From G963678095 sp963678095 (GTDB taxonomy: Bacteria; Bacillota; Negativicutes; Selenomonadales; Selenomonadaceae), in NCBI GenBank assembly GCA_963678095.2, contig CAXXXP010000001.1, positions 124,001 to 188,000 of the forward strand: a stretch of DNA of 64,000 bases, in the 5' to 3' direction. Made by a program: the position numbers and the translations under genes. Shown one piece after another: positions 8,042-15,840 of this stretch (the first letter of the stretch is position 1; each line of letters begins with the position of its first letter). A model generated the notes under the pieces. It did not search any database, was not told where the DNA came from, and saw only the letters and a program-made list of their open reading frames with translations.

Positions 8042-8980
8042 ATGATTACCGTTATTACAATGAATCCGTCGGTAGATCGTTCCTATGAAGTGGAAAATTT
8101 TCAAGTAAAAAAAGTCCAGCGGACCAACAGTGTGATTGCTACAGCTGGGGGAAAAGGACTGAATGTAGCCCGGGTTATCAAGAGTCTGGGGGGGCATGCC
8201 TGCTGTATGGGTTTTCTCGGCGGCCATACAGGGGATTTCATCCGGCAGGAAGTATTGGCTCATGGGTTGACGCCCTATTTCACCACGATTGCTGGGACAA
8301 GCCGTACTTGCCTTAACATTTGCAGCCAAGAAGGTTGTTCAACGGAACTTATTGAGCCGGGGCCGGTTATTGAACCGCGTGAAGTTGAGGCCTTTAAAGT
8401 TGGACTAGAAGCCGTGCTGGCGGATACAAAGATTCTTGTGGCCGCAGGCAGTTTGCCTCCGGGAGTGCCGAACGAATGTTACGCAGAAATTGCCGCTATC
8501 TGCAAGCGGCGCAGCATAAAATTTATTCTCGATTCCTCAGGGGAAGCCCTGCGGGCGGCCCTTGTACAGCAGCCCTTTTTGATAAAGCCGAATGAGACGG
8601 AACTGGCCGCCCTGAGCGGTATGCGGGTGGAAACTGAAGCCGAGGCCTTTGCGGCATCATCGAAGGTGCTGGAAATGGGAGCGGAAAATGTTTGCGTTTC
8701 ACTGGGAAAAAAAGGTATGATGCTAAATGGAAGCATGGGAAGGCTTATGGTGCATATACCGACAGTCAAGGTACAAAATACGGTAGGCTGCGGCGACTCC
8801 CTGGTTGGCGGGCTGGCGTATGCACTTGAGCAAGGCTGGAATGTTTTTAAAATGCTGAAATTTGCCAATGCCTGCGGCATCTCAAATGCCTTGCATGCGG
8901 GCGTGGGAATCATCGACCAGTCTCAGGTGGAATTTTTTAGTGGACAGGTAACCGTCCTTCCCTATGCGGATATAAATTAA
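8042..8980 (+). CDS. lacC: tagatose-6-phosphate kinase LacC (PfkB family)
   Basis: A 312-residue PfkB-family kinase. It contains the sugar-binding GGKGLNVA segment (37-44) and the anion-hole/catalytic motif NTVGCGDS with base D252 (GCGD instead of the commoner GAGD). By context it phosphorylates tagatose 6-phosphate to tagatose 1,6-bisphosphate. Sequence alone would also allow 1-phosphofructokinase, but its position between lacB and lacF makes LacC the best call. The ribosome site is GAGAGGG. Confidence 0.9.
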   Translation: MITVITMNPSVDRSYEVENFQVKKVQRTNSVIATAGGKGLNVARVIKSLGGHACCMGFLGGHTGDFIRQEVLAHGLTPYFTTIAGTSRTCLNICSQEGCSTELIEPGPVIEPREVEAFKVGLEAVLADTKILVAAGSLPPGVPNECYAEIAAICKRRSIKFILDSSGEALRAALVQQPFLIKPNETELAALSGMRVETEAEAFAASSKVLEMGAENVCVSLGKKGMMLNGSMGRLMVHIPTVKVQNTVGCGDSLVGGLAYALEQGWNVFKMLKFANACGISNALHAGVGIIDQSQVEFFSGQVTVLPYADIN

Positions 8981-9008
8981 CGGATATGAGGATGTGTTGA
9001 TTGTGGCA

Positions 9009-9326
9009 ATGAATAAGGAAGAAACCATGCTGCTGGGCTTTGAAATTGTGGCTTATGCCGGGGATGCCCGCTCTAAGCTGTTGCTTGCGCTCAAGGCGAT
9101 GAAAAAAGGTGAGTTTACCAAAGCTGAAGGGCTGATGCAGGAGGCTGATGAATGCCTTGGTGATGCCCATAATTCGCAAACGCGCATGCTACAGGATGAG
9201 GCGGCCGGGGATGGTGCTGAGATAGGCTTTATTATGGTACATGCGCAGGATCACTTGATGACGGCGCTGCTGCTTAAGGATCTGATGCAGAGTTTTATGG
9301 AATTATACAGGCGGACAGATAAATAA
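9009..9326 (+). CDS. lacF: PTS lactose-specific EIIA component LacF
   Basis: A 105-residue all-helical EIIA of the lactose/cellobiose class. It transfers phosphate from HPr to the EIIB domain of LacE. H78 in MVHAQDH matches the phosphorylated histidine of LacF, and the N-terminus MNKEE-LLGFEIVAYAGDARSKLL follows known LacF closely. ATG 9009 was chosen on that alignment. In-frame GTG 8994, TTG 8997 and GTG 9003 lie closer to the GAGG ribosome site, so the real start may be a few codons upstream. Confidence 0.93.
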   Translation: MNKEETMLLGFEIVAYAGDARSKLLLALKAMKKGEFTKAEGLMQEADECLGDAHNSQTRMLQDEAAGDGAEIGFIMVHAQDHLMTALLLKDLMQSFMELYRRTDK

Positions 9327-9361
9327 AGTATAACAAATTTGAATATTTGAGGTGAAACTTG

Positions 9362-11059
9362 ATGAACAACGGGATTATGGATAACCTTGTGGGAAAGATT
9401 GAAAAATGTAAACCTTTTTTTGAGAAGGTATCGAACAATTCGTATTTGCGTGCCATACGTGATGGCTTTATCAGTTTGATTCCGGTTATTTTGTTTTCCA
9501 GTCTGTTTTTGCTCGTTGCGTTTGTGCCGAATATTTTTGGCTTTTTCTGGTCGGATCATGTAACTGGGGTGCTGATGAAGGCGTATAGCTTTTCTATGGG
9601 AATATTTGCTATCTTGATGTCGGCAACCGTGGCTAAGAGTTTGGCCGACAATTTCAATAATAAACTGAAGGGCAATGTAAAGAAAATAAATCCGGTATCC
9701 GTTATGGCAGCAGCCATCATTGCGTTTTTTTTACTCAGTGCCGAAGAAACAAGCGGCGGGATAGCGATGACTTACTTTGGTTCCAAGGGGTTGATAACCT
9801 CTTTTATCGTCGCTTTTGTTGTCGCTAATATTTATCGGTATTGTGTATGTAACAACATTACGATTTCCATGCCCAAGGAGGTTCCCGGCAACATTGCGCA
9901 GACCTTTGCCGACCTGATTCCGCTCGCTAGTACAATCGTTGTTTTCTGGCTGCTGGATTTTGCTTTTCGCAGCCTGATGGGGATGGGATTTAGTGCCTGG
10001 ATACTTGAGGTGTTTAAGCCTTTGTTTCAGGCGGCTGATGGGTATGCCGGTCTTTCTGTGATTTTTGGGGCTATGGCATTTTTCTGGTTCATTGGAATTC
10101 ACGGACCGTCTATTGTTGAGCCGGCAGTGTCAGCTGTGTACATTGCCAACGTTGAGGCGAATTTTTTGCTGTTTCAGTCCGGGGAGCATGCGGTGAATGT
10201 ATTATCACAGGGATCGCAGTATTTTGTGGCAACACTGGGGGGGACCGGAGCTACCCTGGTACCGATGCTGATGTGTTTTTTTATGGCAAGATCCAAGCAG
10301 CTCAAAGCAATTGGCAAGGCATCCTCGATTCCCGTTGCCTTTGGTATCAATGAGCCGTTGCTCTTTGGAATGCCGCTGGTACTCAACCCGGTGTTTTTTC
10401 TGCCATTTATTTTAGCACCGGTGGCCAATGTTTGCCTGTTGCGCTTTTTTATCCAGGATTTAGGAATGAATGGTTTTATTTACAACCTTCCGTGGACAAC
10501 TCCAGGTCCGGTGGGCCTTGTGTTGGGAACAGGCTTTGCTCCGCTGGCCTTTTTCCTAGCAGCATTACTTCTTTTGGTAGATTTGGTAATTTACTATCCG
10601 TTCTTTAAAAGTTATGATAATCTGCTGCTGGAAAAAGAGGGAATGCAAACTTTGGCAGAGCAGGAACCAGCAGAAGTTCCTATATTGGATGTGCCTGTAA
10701 TTCACGCAAGACTGGAACAAAAACTTGCCGTACTTGTATTATGCGCCAACGGTGCTACCAGCGGGATGCTTGCCAATGCGATCACCAAGGGGGCTGATCA
10801 GAAGCAGCTGGATCTGACGGCGACTGCAATGGCGTATGGTCAGCATAAAAATGTCATTGGCGATTTTGACCTCATTATTCTAGCGCCGCAGATGAGTTCC
10901 ATGATGGAAGAGCTTGAAGCCGATACGGCAGGTTATCAGGTAAAGGCGGCCTCGACAAGTGGTGCTGTCTATGTGAAGCTGACCAGAGATCCTCTGGCTG
11001 CTGTGAATTTCGCGTTATCTAAAATAATGGCTGAGGATGAAGCTGTGGTACTGGTATAA
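9362..11059 (+). CDS. lacE: PTS lactose-specific EIICB component LacE
   Basis: A 565-residue integral-membrane permease. The N-terminal EIIC domain (about 1-430, some ten hydrophobic segments) carries the IHGPSIVEP sugar-site motif. A C-terminal EIIB domain carries the phosphorylated cysteine C461 in LCANGATSGML. It imports lactose as lactose 6-phosphate using phosphate from LacF. ATG 9362 has GAGGTG at 7-nt spacing. Domain order and length match LacE of staphylococci and lactococci. It is followed by lacG at a 30-nt gap. Confidence 0.95.
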   Translation: MNNGIMDNLVGKIEKCKPFFEKVSNNSYLRAIRDGFISLIPVILFSSLFLLVAFVPNIFGFFWSDHVTGVLMKAYSFSMGIFAILMSATVAKSLADNFNNKLKGNVKKINPVSVMAAAIIAFFLLSAEETSGGIAMTYFGSKGLITSFIVAFVVANIYRYCVCNNITISMPKEVPGNIAQTFADLIPLASTIVVFWLLDFAFRSLMGMGFSAWILEVFKPLFQAADGYAGLSVIFGAMAFFWFIGIHGPSIVEPAVSAVYIANVEANFLLFQSGEHAVNVLSQGSQYFVATLGGTGATLVPMLMCFFMARSKQLKAIGKASSIPVAFGINEPLLFGMPLVLNPVFFLPFILAPVANVCLLRFFIQDLGMNGFIYNLPWTTPGPVGLVLGTGFAPLAFFLAALLLLVDLVIYYPFFKSYDNLLLEKEGMQTLAEQEPAEVPILDVPVIHARLEQKLAVLVLCANGATSGMLANAITKGADQKQLDLTATAMAYGQHKNVIGDFDLIILAPQMSSMMEELEADTAGYQVKAASTSGAVYVKLTRDPLAAVNFALSKIMAEDEAVVLV

Positions 11060-11089
11060 TGCCAGCAGTTTGTTAAGAGGGGTGTTTTT

Positions 11090-12517
11090 ATGTCAGATAA
11101 ATTTCCGGAAGATTTTATTTTTGGCGCCGCGACGGCAGCCTTTCAGGCTGAGGGAGCTGCCACTGCTGATGGCCGGGGTCCGTGTTACTGGGATGAATAT
11201 TTAAAGCGTCCGGAAAGTCATTTTAATGGTGACACGGCGAGTGATTTTTATTATAAATACAAAGAAGATATAGCTGCCTGTCGTTGCTTTGGTATCAATG
11301 GCATCCGCATTTCTCTGGCCTGGACCAGAATCATGCCGGAGGGACAAGGGAAAATAAATGAAAGCGGGCTGGCCTTTTATGAAAAATTAATCGATGAATG
11401 CCTAGCAAATGGGGTAGAGCCCTTTGTCACATTGCACCATTTTGATACGCCGCTACCCCTCTTTAAGCGCGGAGATTGGCTAAACCGGGAAAACATTGAG
11501 GCCTTTGTTGCTTTTGCCCGTATATGTTTTGACAGATTTGGGAAAAAAGTAAAAAAATGGATTACTATTAACGAGCCGTACTCCCTTGCAGCGGGGCAGT
11601 ATATCATTGGACATTTTCCGCCCAATATAAAATATGATGTACCAAAGGCTGTGCAGGCTATGCACAATATGATGGTTGCTCACAGCAAAGTTGTGAATTT
11701 GTACAAGCAGCTCCATTTGCCGGGAGAAATCGGTATTGTGCATATACTTGAAGGAAAATATGCCTTTACGGATAATCCGGCAGATAAAAAAGCGGCAGAG
11801 CTTGATGATATGCTGAGCAATACCTTTATGCTCGATGCCTGCCTGGCTGGCGGCTATCGGCCCCAGACTATGGCGGCTGTCAAAGCTGTTCTGGCGGAAT
11901 ATGATGCCCCGCTGTTGATTGAGAGGGAAGACATAACGGAGATCTTAGCTGCAGCGCAGCAGTTGGATTTTCTGGGGGTAAATTATTATACCAGTCATTT
12001 CGTTGAACATCACGACGGTGATAGCGGGATTATTCATAATGGCACGGGAGAAAAGGGATCGAGTGTATTTTGCCTCAAGCATATCGGCAAGAGGGTAAAA
12101 AATTCGGCGATTCCGGCAACCGACTGGGACTGGGCAATATATCCGGCTGGACTTTATGAGATGCTGCTGCGACTGAAAACAGAGTACAAAGATTGTCCTG
12201 CGCTCTATATAACCGAAAATGGACTTGGGGCCAAAGAAGATCTTAGTGACGGTACTGTGGCGGATGATGCCAGGATCGACTATATATACCAGCATCTGCA
12301 GGCTGTTTTGCGGGCAATGGCCGCTGGCGTGAAAGTAAAAGGATATTTTTTGTGGTCGCTGATGGATGTGCTTTCCTGGACGAATGGGTACAATAAGCGC
12401 TATGGGCTCTTTTATGTTGATTTTTCAACGCAGCAGCGCTATCCCAAAAAGAGTGCCTATTGGTTTAAAGCGATTGCTGATAGAAAATGTCTAATGAAAA
12501 CAAATACGAATATTTAG
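11090..12517 (+). CDS. lacG: 6-phospho-beta-galactosidase (GH1)
   Basis: A 475-residue glycoside hydrolase family 1 enzyme that splits lactose 6-phosphate into glucose and galactose 6-phosphate. The acid/base E162 (TINEPYS) and nucleophile E376 (YITENGLG) are in place. S429, K436 and Y438 in the DVLSWTNGYNKRYG loop match the phosphate-binding trio of 6-phospho-GH1 enzymes, which supports a 6-phospho substrate. LacG is favoured over a 6-phospho-beta-glucosidase by operon context. Confidence 0.93.
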   Translation: MSDKFPEDFIFGAATAAFQAEGAATADGRGPCYWDEYLKRPESHFNGDTASDFYYKYKEDIAACRCFGINGIRISLAWTRIMPEGQGKINESGLAFYEKLIDECLANGVEPFVTLHHFDTPLPLFKRGDWLNRENIEAFVAFARICFDRFGKKVKKWITINEPYSLAAGQYIIGHFPPNIKYDVPKAVQAMHNMMVAHSKVVNLYKQLHLPGEIGIVHILEGKYAFTDNPADKKAAELDDMLSNTFMLDACLAGGYRPQTMAAVKAVLAEYDAPLLIEREDITEILAAAQQLDFLGVNYYTSHFVEHHDGDSGIIHNGTGEKGSSVFCLKHIGKRVKNSAIPATDWDWAIYPAGLYEMLLRLKTEYKDCPALYITENGLGAKEDLSDGTVADDARIDYIYQHLQAVLRAMAAGVKVKGYFLWSLMDVLSWTNGYNKRYGLFYVDFSTQQRYPKKSAYWFKAIADRKCLMKTNTNI

Positions 12518-12527
12518 GGGGAGCTAT

Positions 12528-13382
12528 ATGCTTTTATCGACTAGACAGATGCTGCACCAGGCCCAGGTCGGGAAATATGCCGTACCAGCATTTAATATTC
12601 ATAATATGGAAACCTTGCAGGTTGTGGCTGAAACCGCAGCGGCAATGCGTTCTCCGGTGATTATTGCCGGAACGCCGTCAACAATAGAAGAATATGCCGG
12701 TCCAGAATATATTGAGGCAATGGCACAAGTGGCTTCGCGGCATTATGATATACCAATTGCCATTCATCTCGATCATTTTGAAGACCCAGTGGCCATAAAA
12801 AAAGATATTTCCTTGGGGTTTAAATCCTGCATGATTGATGCCTCGAAGCATCCCTTTGCCGAAAATATAAAGATTGTAAAAGACGTTGTTGCTTATGCAC
12901 ATCGTTATGATGCCGTCGTAGAAGCGGAACTGGGCATGCTTGGCGGACAAGAGGATGATCTGCAGGTGGATGATAAGGATGCAATCTATACAAATCCAGC
13001 GGATGCAGTCGCTTTTGTCGAGCGTACGGGGATCGATTCATTGGCCATAGCGATTGGAACGGCACATGGGCTGTATAAGGGAAAGCCAAAGCTTGATTTT
13101 GAAAGGTTGTGCGAGATTCGCGCCCGGGTTGATGTGCCATTAGTGCTGCATGGGGCCTCCGATGTTCCAGACGAGGATGTGCAAAAAGCCATATCGCTTG
13201 GGATCTGCAAGGTGAATATCGCGACGGATTTGAAAATCCCATTTTCCGGTGCGCTTAAGGAATTTTTCCGTGATCATCCGGAAGCCAGCGATCCGCGCAA
13301 GTATATGACGCCGGGGAAACAGGCTATGCGTGAGGTGGTGCGGCATAAAATTTCTGTTTGCGGCAGTCAAAATCGCTGCTGA
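12528..13382 (+). CDS. class II tagatose-1,6-bisphosphate aldolase (GatY/KbaY type)
   Basis: A 284-residue zinc-dependent class II aldolase, closest in wording to GatY/KbaY: YAVPAFNIHN near the N-terminus, HLDH with D82 and H83, EAELGMLGGQEDD, and LHGAS. It should cleave tagatose 1,6-bisphosphate to dihydroxyacetone phosphate and glyceraldehyde 3-phosphate, the last step of the pathway encoded upstream. Gram-positive lac operons normally use LacD, a class I aldolase of about 325 residues. Here an unrelated class II enzyme fills the slot. The start has GGGGGAGC. No obvious terminator follows. Confidence 0.92.
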   Translation: MLLSTRQMLHQAQVGKYAVPAFNIHNMETLQVVAETAAAMRSPVIIAGTPSTIEEYAGPEYIEAMAQVASRHYDIPIAIHLDHFEDPVAIKKDISLGFKSCMIDASKHPFAENIKIVKDVVAYAHRYDAVVEAELGMLGGQEDDLQVDDKDAIYTNPADAVAFVERTGIDSLAIAIGTAHGLYKGKPKLDFERLCEIRARVDVPLVLHGASDVPDEDVQKAISLGICKVNIATDLKIPFSGALKEFFRDHPEASDPRKYMTPGKQAMREVVRHKISVCGSQNRC

Positions 13383-13472
13383 ACGGATATAATTTATAAT
13401 AGCAAGTTAATGTAACGAATATTTGTAATAGTTGGATTTTGTGAAGCAGTGAAAATAATTCCAATAAAATAT

Positions 13473-13501
13473 TTGACAAAATTATTTACTGGTGTTAAAC
13501 T
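13473..13501 (+). promoter_or_regulatory. strong promoter before the hairpin leader
   Basis: TTGACA (13473-13478), a 17-nt spacer and TAAACT (13496-13501). The transcript would begin near 13508. Confidence 0.65.
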
Positions 13502-13507
13502 ATAGAA

Positions 13508-13630
13508 ATATCATCAATTGCTTGGTTCAAAGATGCTGTTCTAAGCAAGGATGACAGGATGTTAGCTGATCAGTGTTTAAGGCAAAAGATGTTTGGCGAT
13601 GCGGCCAGATGTCTTTTGCATTTTTGTTTA
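13508..13630 (+). ncRNA. hairpin leader or small RNA ending in a terminator-like structure
   Basis: The predicted transcript of about 120 nt starts below a near-consensus promoter. It contains a 6-bp TTGCTT/AAGCAA stem (13518-13548) and ends in a stem GCAAAAGA/TCTTTTGC (13582-13619, inner TGGC/GCCA extension) followed by ATTTTTGTTT. It could be an independent small RNA or an attenuator for the peptide gene at 13644. It matches no riboswitch class I recognise. Evidence is structural only. Confidence 0.45.
13582..13628 (+). terminator. terminator or attenuator hairpin upstream of the small secreted peptide gene
   Basis: An 8-bp stem 13582-13589/13612-13619 with additional inner pairs, followed by a T-rich run. 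It sits 16 nt before the next ribosome binding site. Confidence 0.55.
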
Positions 13631-13643
13631 AAGAGGAGGTTTT

Positions 13644-13814
13644 ATGATGAGAAAGAAAACATATATTTGGATTTCAGCTGTTTTATGTATGCTGAGTTTT
13701 TTTGCGGCTTATCAGTCGGATCATCACAGAGCCGAATCAGTTCAGGCAAAGTATAGCAGCACTGGTTCGGCCGATGGGTTGATAAATAATAGTCTATTGG
13801 TAGCACAAAAATAG
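13644..13814 (+). CDS. small secreted or membrane-anchored peptide, 56 residues, unknown function
   Basis: A 56-codon ORF beginning MMRKKTYIWI with an excellent AGAGGAGG ribosome site 5-6 nt before the ATG pair. It has a basic N-terminus, a hydrophobic stretch (residues about 7-23) and a polar tail rich in Ser, Ala, Gln and Asn. This is the layout of a signal peptide or single membrane anchor with a short external tail. No family is recognised. A strong promoter and a terminator-like hairpin lie upstream. It could be a secreted peptide, a toxin-like small protein or a lineage-specific envelope peptide; none can be chosen. The Shine-Dalgarno and signal-like start make it likely to be translated. 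Confidence 0.6.
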   Translation: MMRKKTYIWISAVLCMLSFFAAYQSDHHRAESVQAKYSSTGSADGLINNSLLVAQK

Positions 13815-13950
13815 AATCGATGATCTGCAGCTGAGCGCTGCAGCAGCAATAATTTTATATCCCGATGATTTTATATTAGTAAATTTAATATAAGTGAAGG
13901 TGTATTAATGAAGGAAAATGATTGTAGAAAAATCTGATCAGCTGACAAAA

Positions 13951-13985
13951 AACAGGCCCGCCATATGGCGGGCCTGTTTTTTTGT
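13951..13985. terminator. bidirectional terminator
   Basis: A 13-bp perfect stem (13951-13963/13966-13978) around AACAGGCCCGCC, with T-runs on both strands. It ends the marR transcript and anything coming from the left. Confidence 0.9.
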
Positions 13986-13988
13986 CGC

Positions 13989-14432
13989 TTATGAACGGCC
14001 GGGAAAGATCTTGCCGAACATATGGTTAAGCTTTTCCAGGGCAGCTGTAAAATCACGGCTTTCATTTTCGGATAATACGGAAACAATTTTTTCAAAGTGT
14101 TGGACGTGCTGGGTTTTATGGTAAGCTAAAAGTTCACTGCCTTTTTCCGTAAGTGAAATGTTGGAACAACGACGATCCTCAGCGTAAACCTGTTTGGAAA
14201 CATAGCCGCTGTTGAGCAGTTTGTTTATAATGGGCGTCATCTGCTGCTTGGCAATATTGAGTTGCTGACTGAGTTCGGAAATTGTCAGAGCCGGATTTTC
14301 CCATAAGGCGACTAAGGTGACAAAGTGATTGACCGGCAGCGGCAGACTTGTTTGCCGAAAGAAATTGCGATTGAAGCGAAAGAGAAATTCTATAAAGTCT
14401 TCAGACAATTGTTTATAATTAGATTGCTCCAT
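13989..14432 (-). CDS. MarR family transcriptional regulator
   Basis: A 147-residue MarR-type winged-helix repressor: LTISELSQQLNIAKQQMTPIINKLLNSGYV is split between the positioning and recognition helices (about 55-85), followed by the DRR-containing beta wing (residues about 90-95). It is divergent from the RND efflux operon, and a perfect inverted repeat lies in the shared promoter region, so it most likely represses that operon and itself. The start at ATG 14432 follows AAAGGAG with a long spacer; an upstream GTG (14459) would place that site inside the gene. Confidence 0.88.
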   Translation of the reverse strand: MEQSNYKQLSEDFIEFLFRFNRNFFRQTSLPLPVNHFVTLVALWENPALTISELSQQLNIAKQQMTPIINKLLNSGYVSKQVYAEDRRCSNISLTEKGSELLAYHKTQHVQHFEKIVSVLSENESRDFTAALEKLNHMFGKIFPGRS

Positions 14433-14497
14433 AAAACGAATGATACTCCTTTCATCCACGCAGTACGGGATAAAACCTTTATAAAGTTGGTTAAACC

Positions 14498-14529
14498 TTG
14501 ACTTTTATATAAATATATAATACTATAAT
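14498..14529 (+). promoter_or_regulatory. promoter of the RND efflux operon
   Basis: TTGACT (14498-14503) precedes several overlapping -10 candidates (TATAAT at 14516 and 14524, TACTAT at 14521, the last with a 17-nt spacer). The operator at 14533-14564 lies directly downstream, at the transcription start. Confidence 0.55.
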
Positions 14530-14532
14530 ACA

Positions 14533-14564
14533 CGCTAATAGTAAATAGTTATTTACTATTAGCG
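14533..14564. promoter_or_regulatory. candidate MarR operator, perfect 14-bp inverted repeat
   Basis: CGCTAATAGTAAAT, then AGTT, then ATTTACTATTAGCG: perfect 14-bp arms with a 4-nt centre. The size and position over the start region of the divergent promoters fit a MarR dimer site. Confidence 0.7.
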
Positions 14565-14669
14565 TTGATTCCTTTATACTAGGATAAGAAAAGAAGTTAA
14601 AATTAATGTGAAGATCCGTTTTATGGGAATATATCTTTACAGGTTTTAATAAGGGAGGTAGTATTTATT

Positions 14670-15827
14670 TTGTTTTCAGCAAAAAAAATGAAGGCCTATG
14701 GGTTAGCCTTGGTCTTGGTCACAACATTGACCGCCGTCGCTGGATGCGGCCAAAAGCAGGCCGGAAAACCAGGTGGAGCTACGCAGGTTAAAGCGATGAA
14801 GGTTATGCAGCAGGATACCCCGCTTAGCTATGAGTATGCCGGACAGGTAAAAGGCAAGAATGAAGTAAAGGTACAGCCGCGTGTTTCGGGAACGATTGTT
14901 GAAAAATATGTGACGGGCGGGCAGGCAGTCCATGCTGGCCAGCCGCTGTACAAAATCGATTCGCGCCAGTACGAAAGTGCGCTGTTATCGGCGCAGGCGT
15001 CACTGGCCCAGTCGGAAGCGACGCTTAATAACTCGCAGATTGATCTGCAGCGTTTCCGCGAGCTGCAGGCATCCGAAGCGATTTCTGAGCAGACCGTTAC
15101 AACACAGGAATCAAATGTGCAGCAATATGGTGCGGCCGCTGATTCCAATCGGGCACTTGTCAAAAAAGCACAGGAAAATCTGGATGATACGATTGTTTAT
15201 GCACCGATGGATGGGCGCCTTGACGTCAATGATGTGGCTGTTGGTACGTATGCTTCGGCCGGTCAGACAGCCCTTGTTACCATAGGGTCAGTTAATCCGG
15301 TATTCGTCCAGTTCAGTGTCAGTGAAAATGAATATCTTAAGTTTATGGACCTGTTTAAAGCTAATCAGATGAATGGTCAGAATGATAAGGTTACAATCAC
15401 TTTGAGTAATGGTACCGCTTATCCGATTGCCGGAAAAGTTGTGCAGACAGACCGTTCGCTCGGAGATAACACAGGAACGCTTACAGTTAAAGCTCTATTT
15501 GATAATCCTGATAATGTACTTCTTCCGGGAATGTTTGCCAGAGTGAAGGTCAGTGGAGAAATTATGCCAAATGCTATCCTCGTGCCGCAAAGAGCGGTAC
15601 AGCAGCTGCTTGACAAATCCTTTGTCATTGTAGTGGATGAGAACAATAAGTCTGAGTCACGAGCAGTTAAACTTGGGGAAAAGGTTGGCAGCTTCTGGAT
15701 TGTTAAAGAAGGCATATCGGCTAATGACACGGTAGTTGTAGAAGGGCTGACGAAGCTTCAGGCTGGTGTAGATCTCGATGTGACAATGGTAACTCCGGAA
15801 GATTTTAGTCTGTCGATAAATTCGTAG
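14670..15827 (+). CDS. RND efflux periplasmic adaptor (HlyD/AcrA family lipoprotein)
   Basis: A 385-residue membrane-fusion protein. It has a lipoprotein signal with lipobox TAVAGC (lipidated C26), a biotinyl-lipoyl-like domain split around an alpha-hairpin (about 60-200, VQPRVSGTIVEKYVTGGQ and the returning YAPMDGRLDVNDVAVGTYA), then a beta-barrel and a membrane-proximal domain. It couples the inner-membrane RND pump at 15841 to an outer-membrane channel. The start is TTG 14670 with GGGAGG 11 nt upstream; the next ATG (14688) is too far from it. No TolC-type gene follows, so the channel must be encoded elsewhere. It indicates a cell with an outer membrane. Confidence 0.92.
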   Translation: MFSAKKMKAYGLALVLVTTLTAVAGCGQKQAGKPGGATQVKAMKVMQQDTPLSYEYAGQVKGKNEVKVQPRVSGTIVEKYVTGGQAVHAGQPLYKIDSRQYESALLSAQASLAQSEATLNNSQIDLQRFRELQASEAISEQTVTTQESNVQQYGAAADSNRALVKKAQENLDDTIVYAPMDGRLDVNDVAVGTYASAGQTALVTIGSVNPVFVQFSVSENEYLKFMDLFKANQMNGQNDKVTITLSNGTAYPIAGKVVQTDRSLGDNTGTLTVKALFDNPDNVLLPGMFARVKVSGEIMPNAILVPQRAVQQLLDKSFVIVVDENNKSESRAVKLGEKVGSFWIVKEGISANDTVVVEGLTKLQAGVDLDVTMVTPEDFSLSINS

Positions 15828-15840
15828 GAGGTGCCAAATT

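Noticed and set aside
13559..13756. 65-codon frame overlapping the hairpin leader and the small peptide gene
   Set aside because: It has no ribosome site and passes through a terminator-like stem; the 13644 frame has the strong site.
13908..13937. Nine-codon ORF with a GAAGGTG site before the 13951 terminator
   Set aside because: It is too short to judge and there is no further support.
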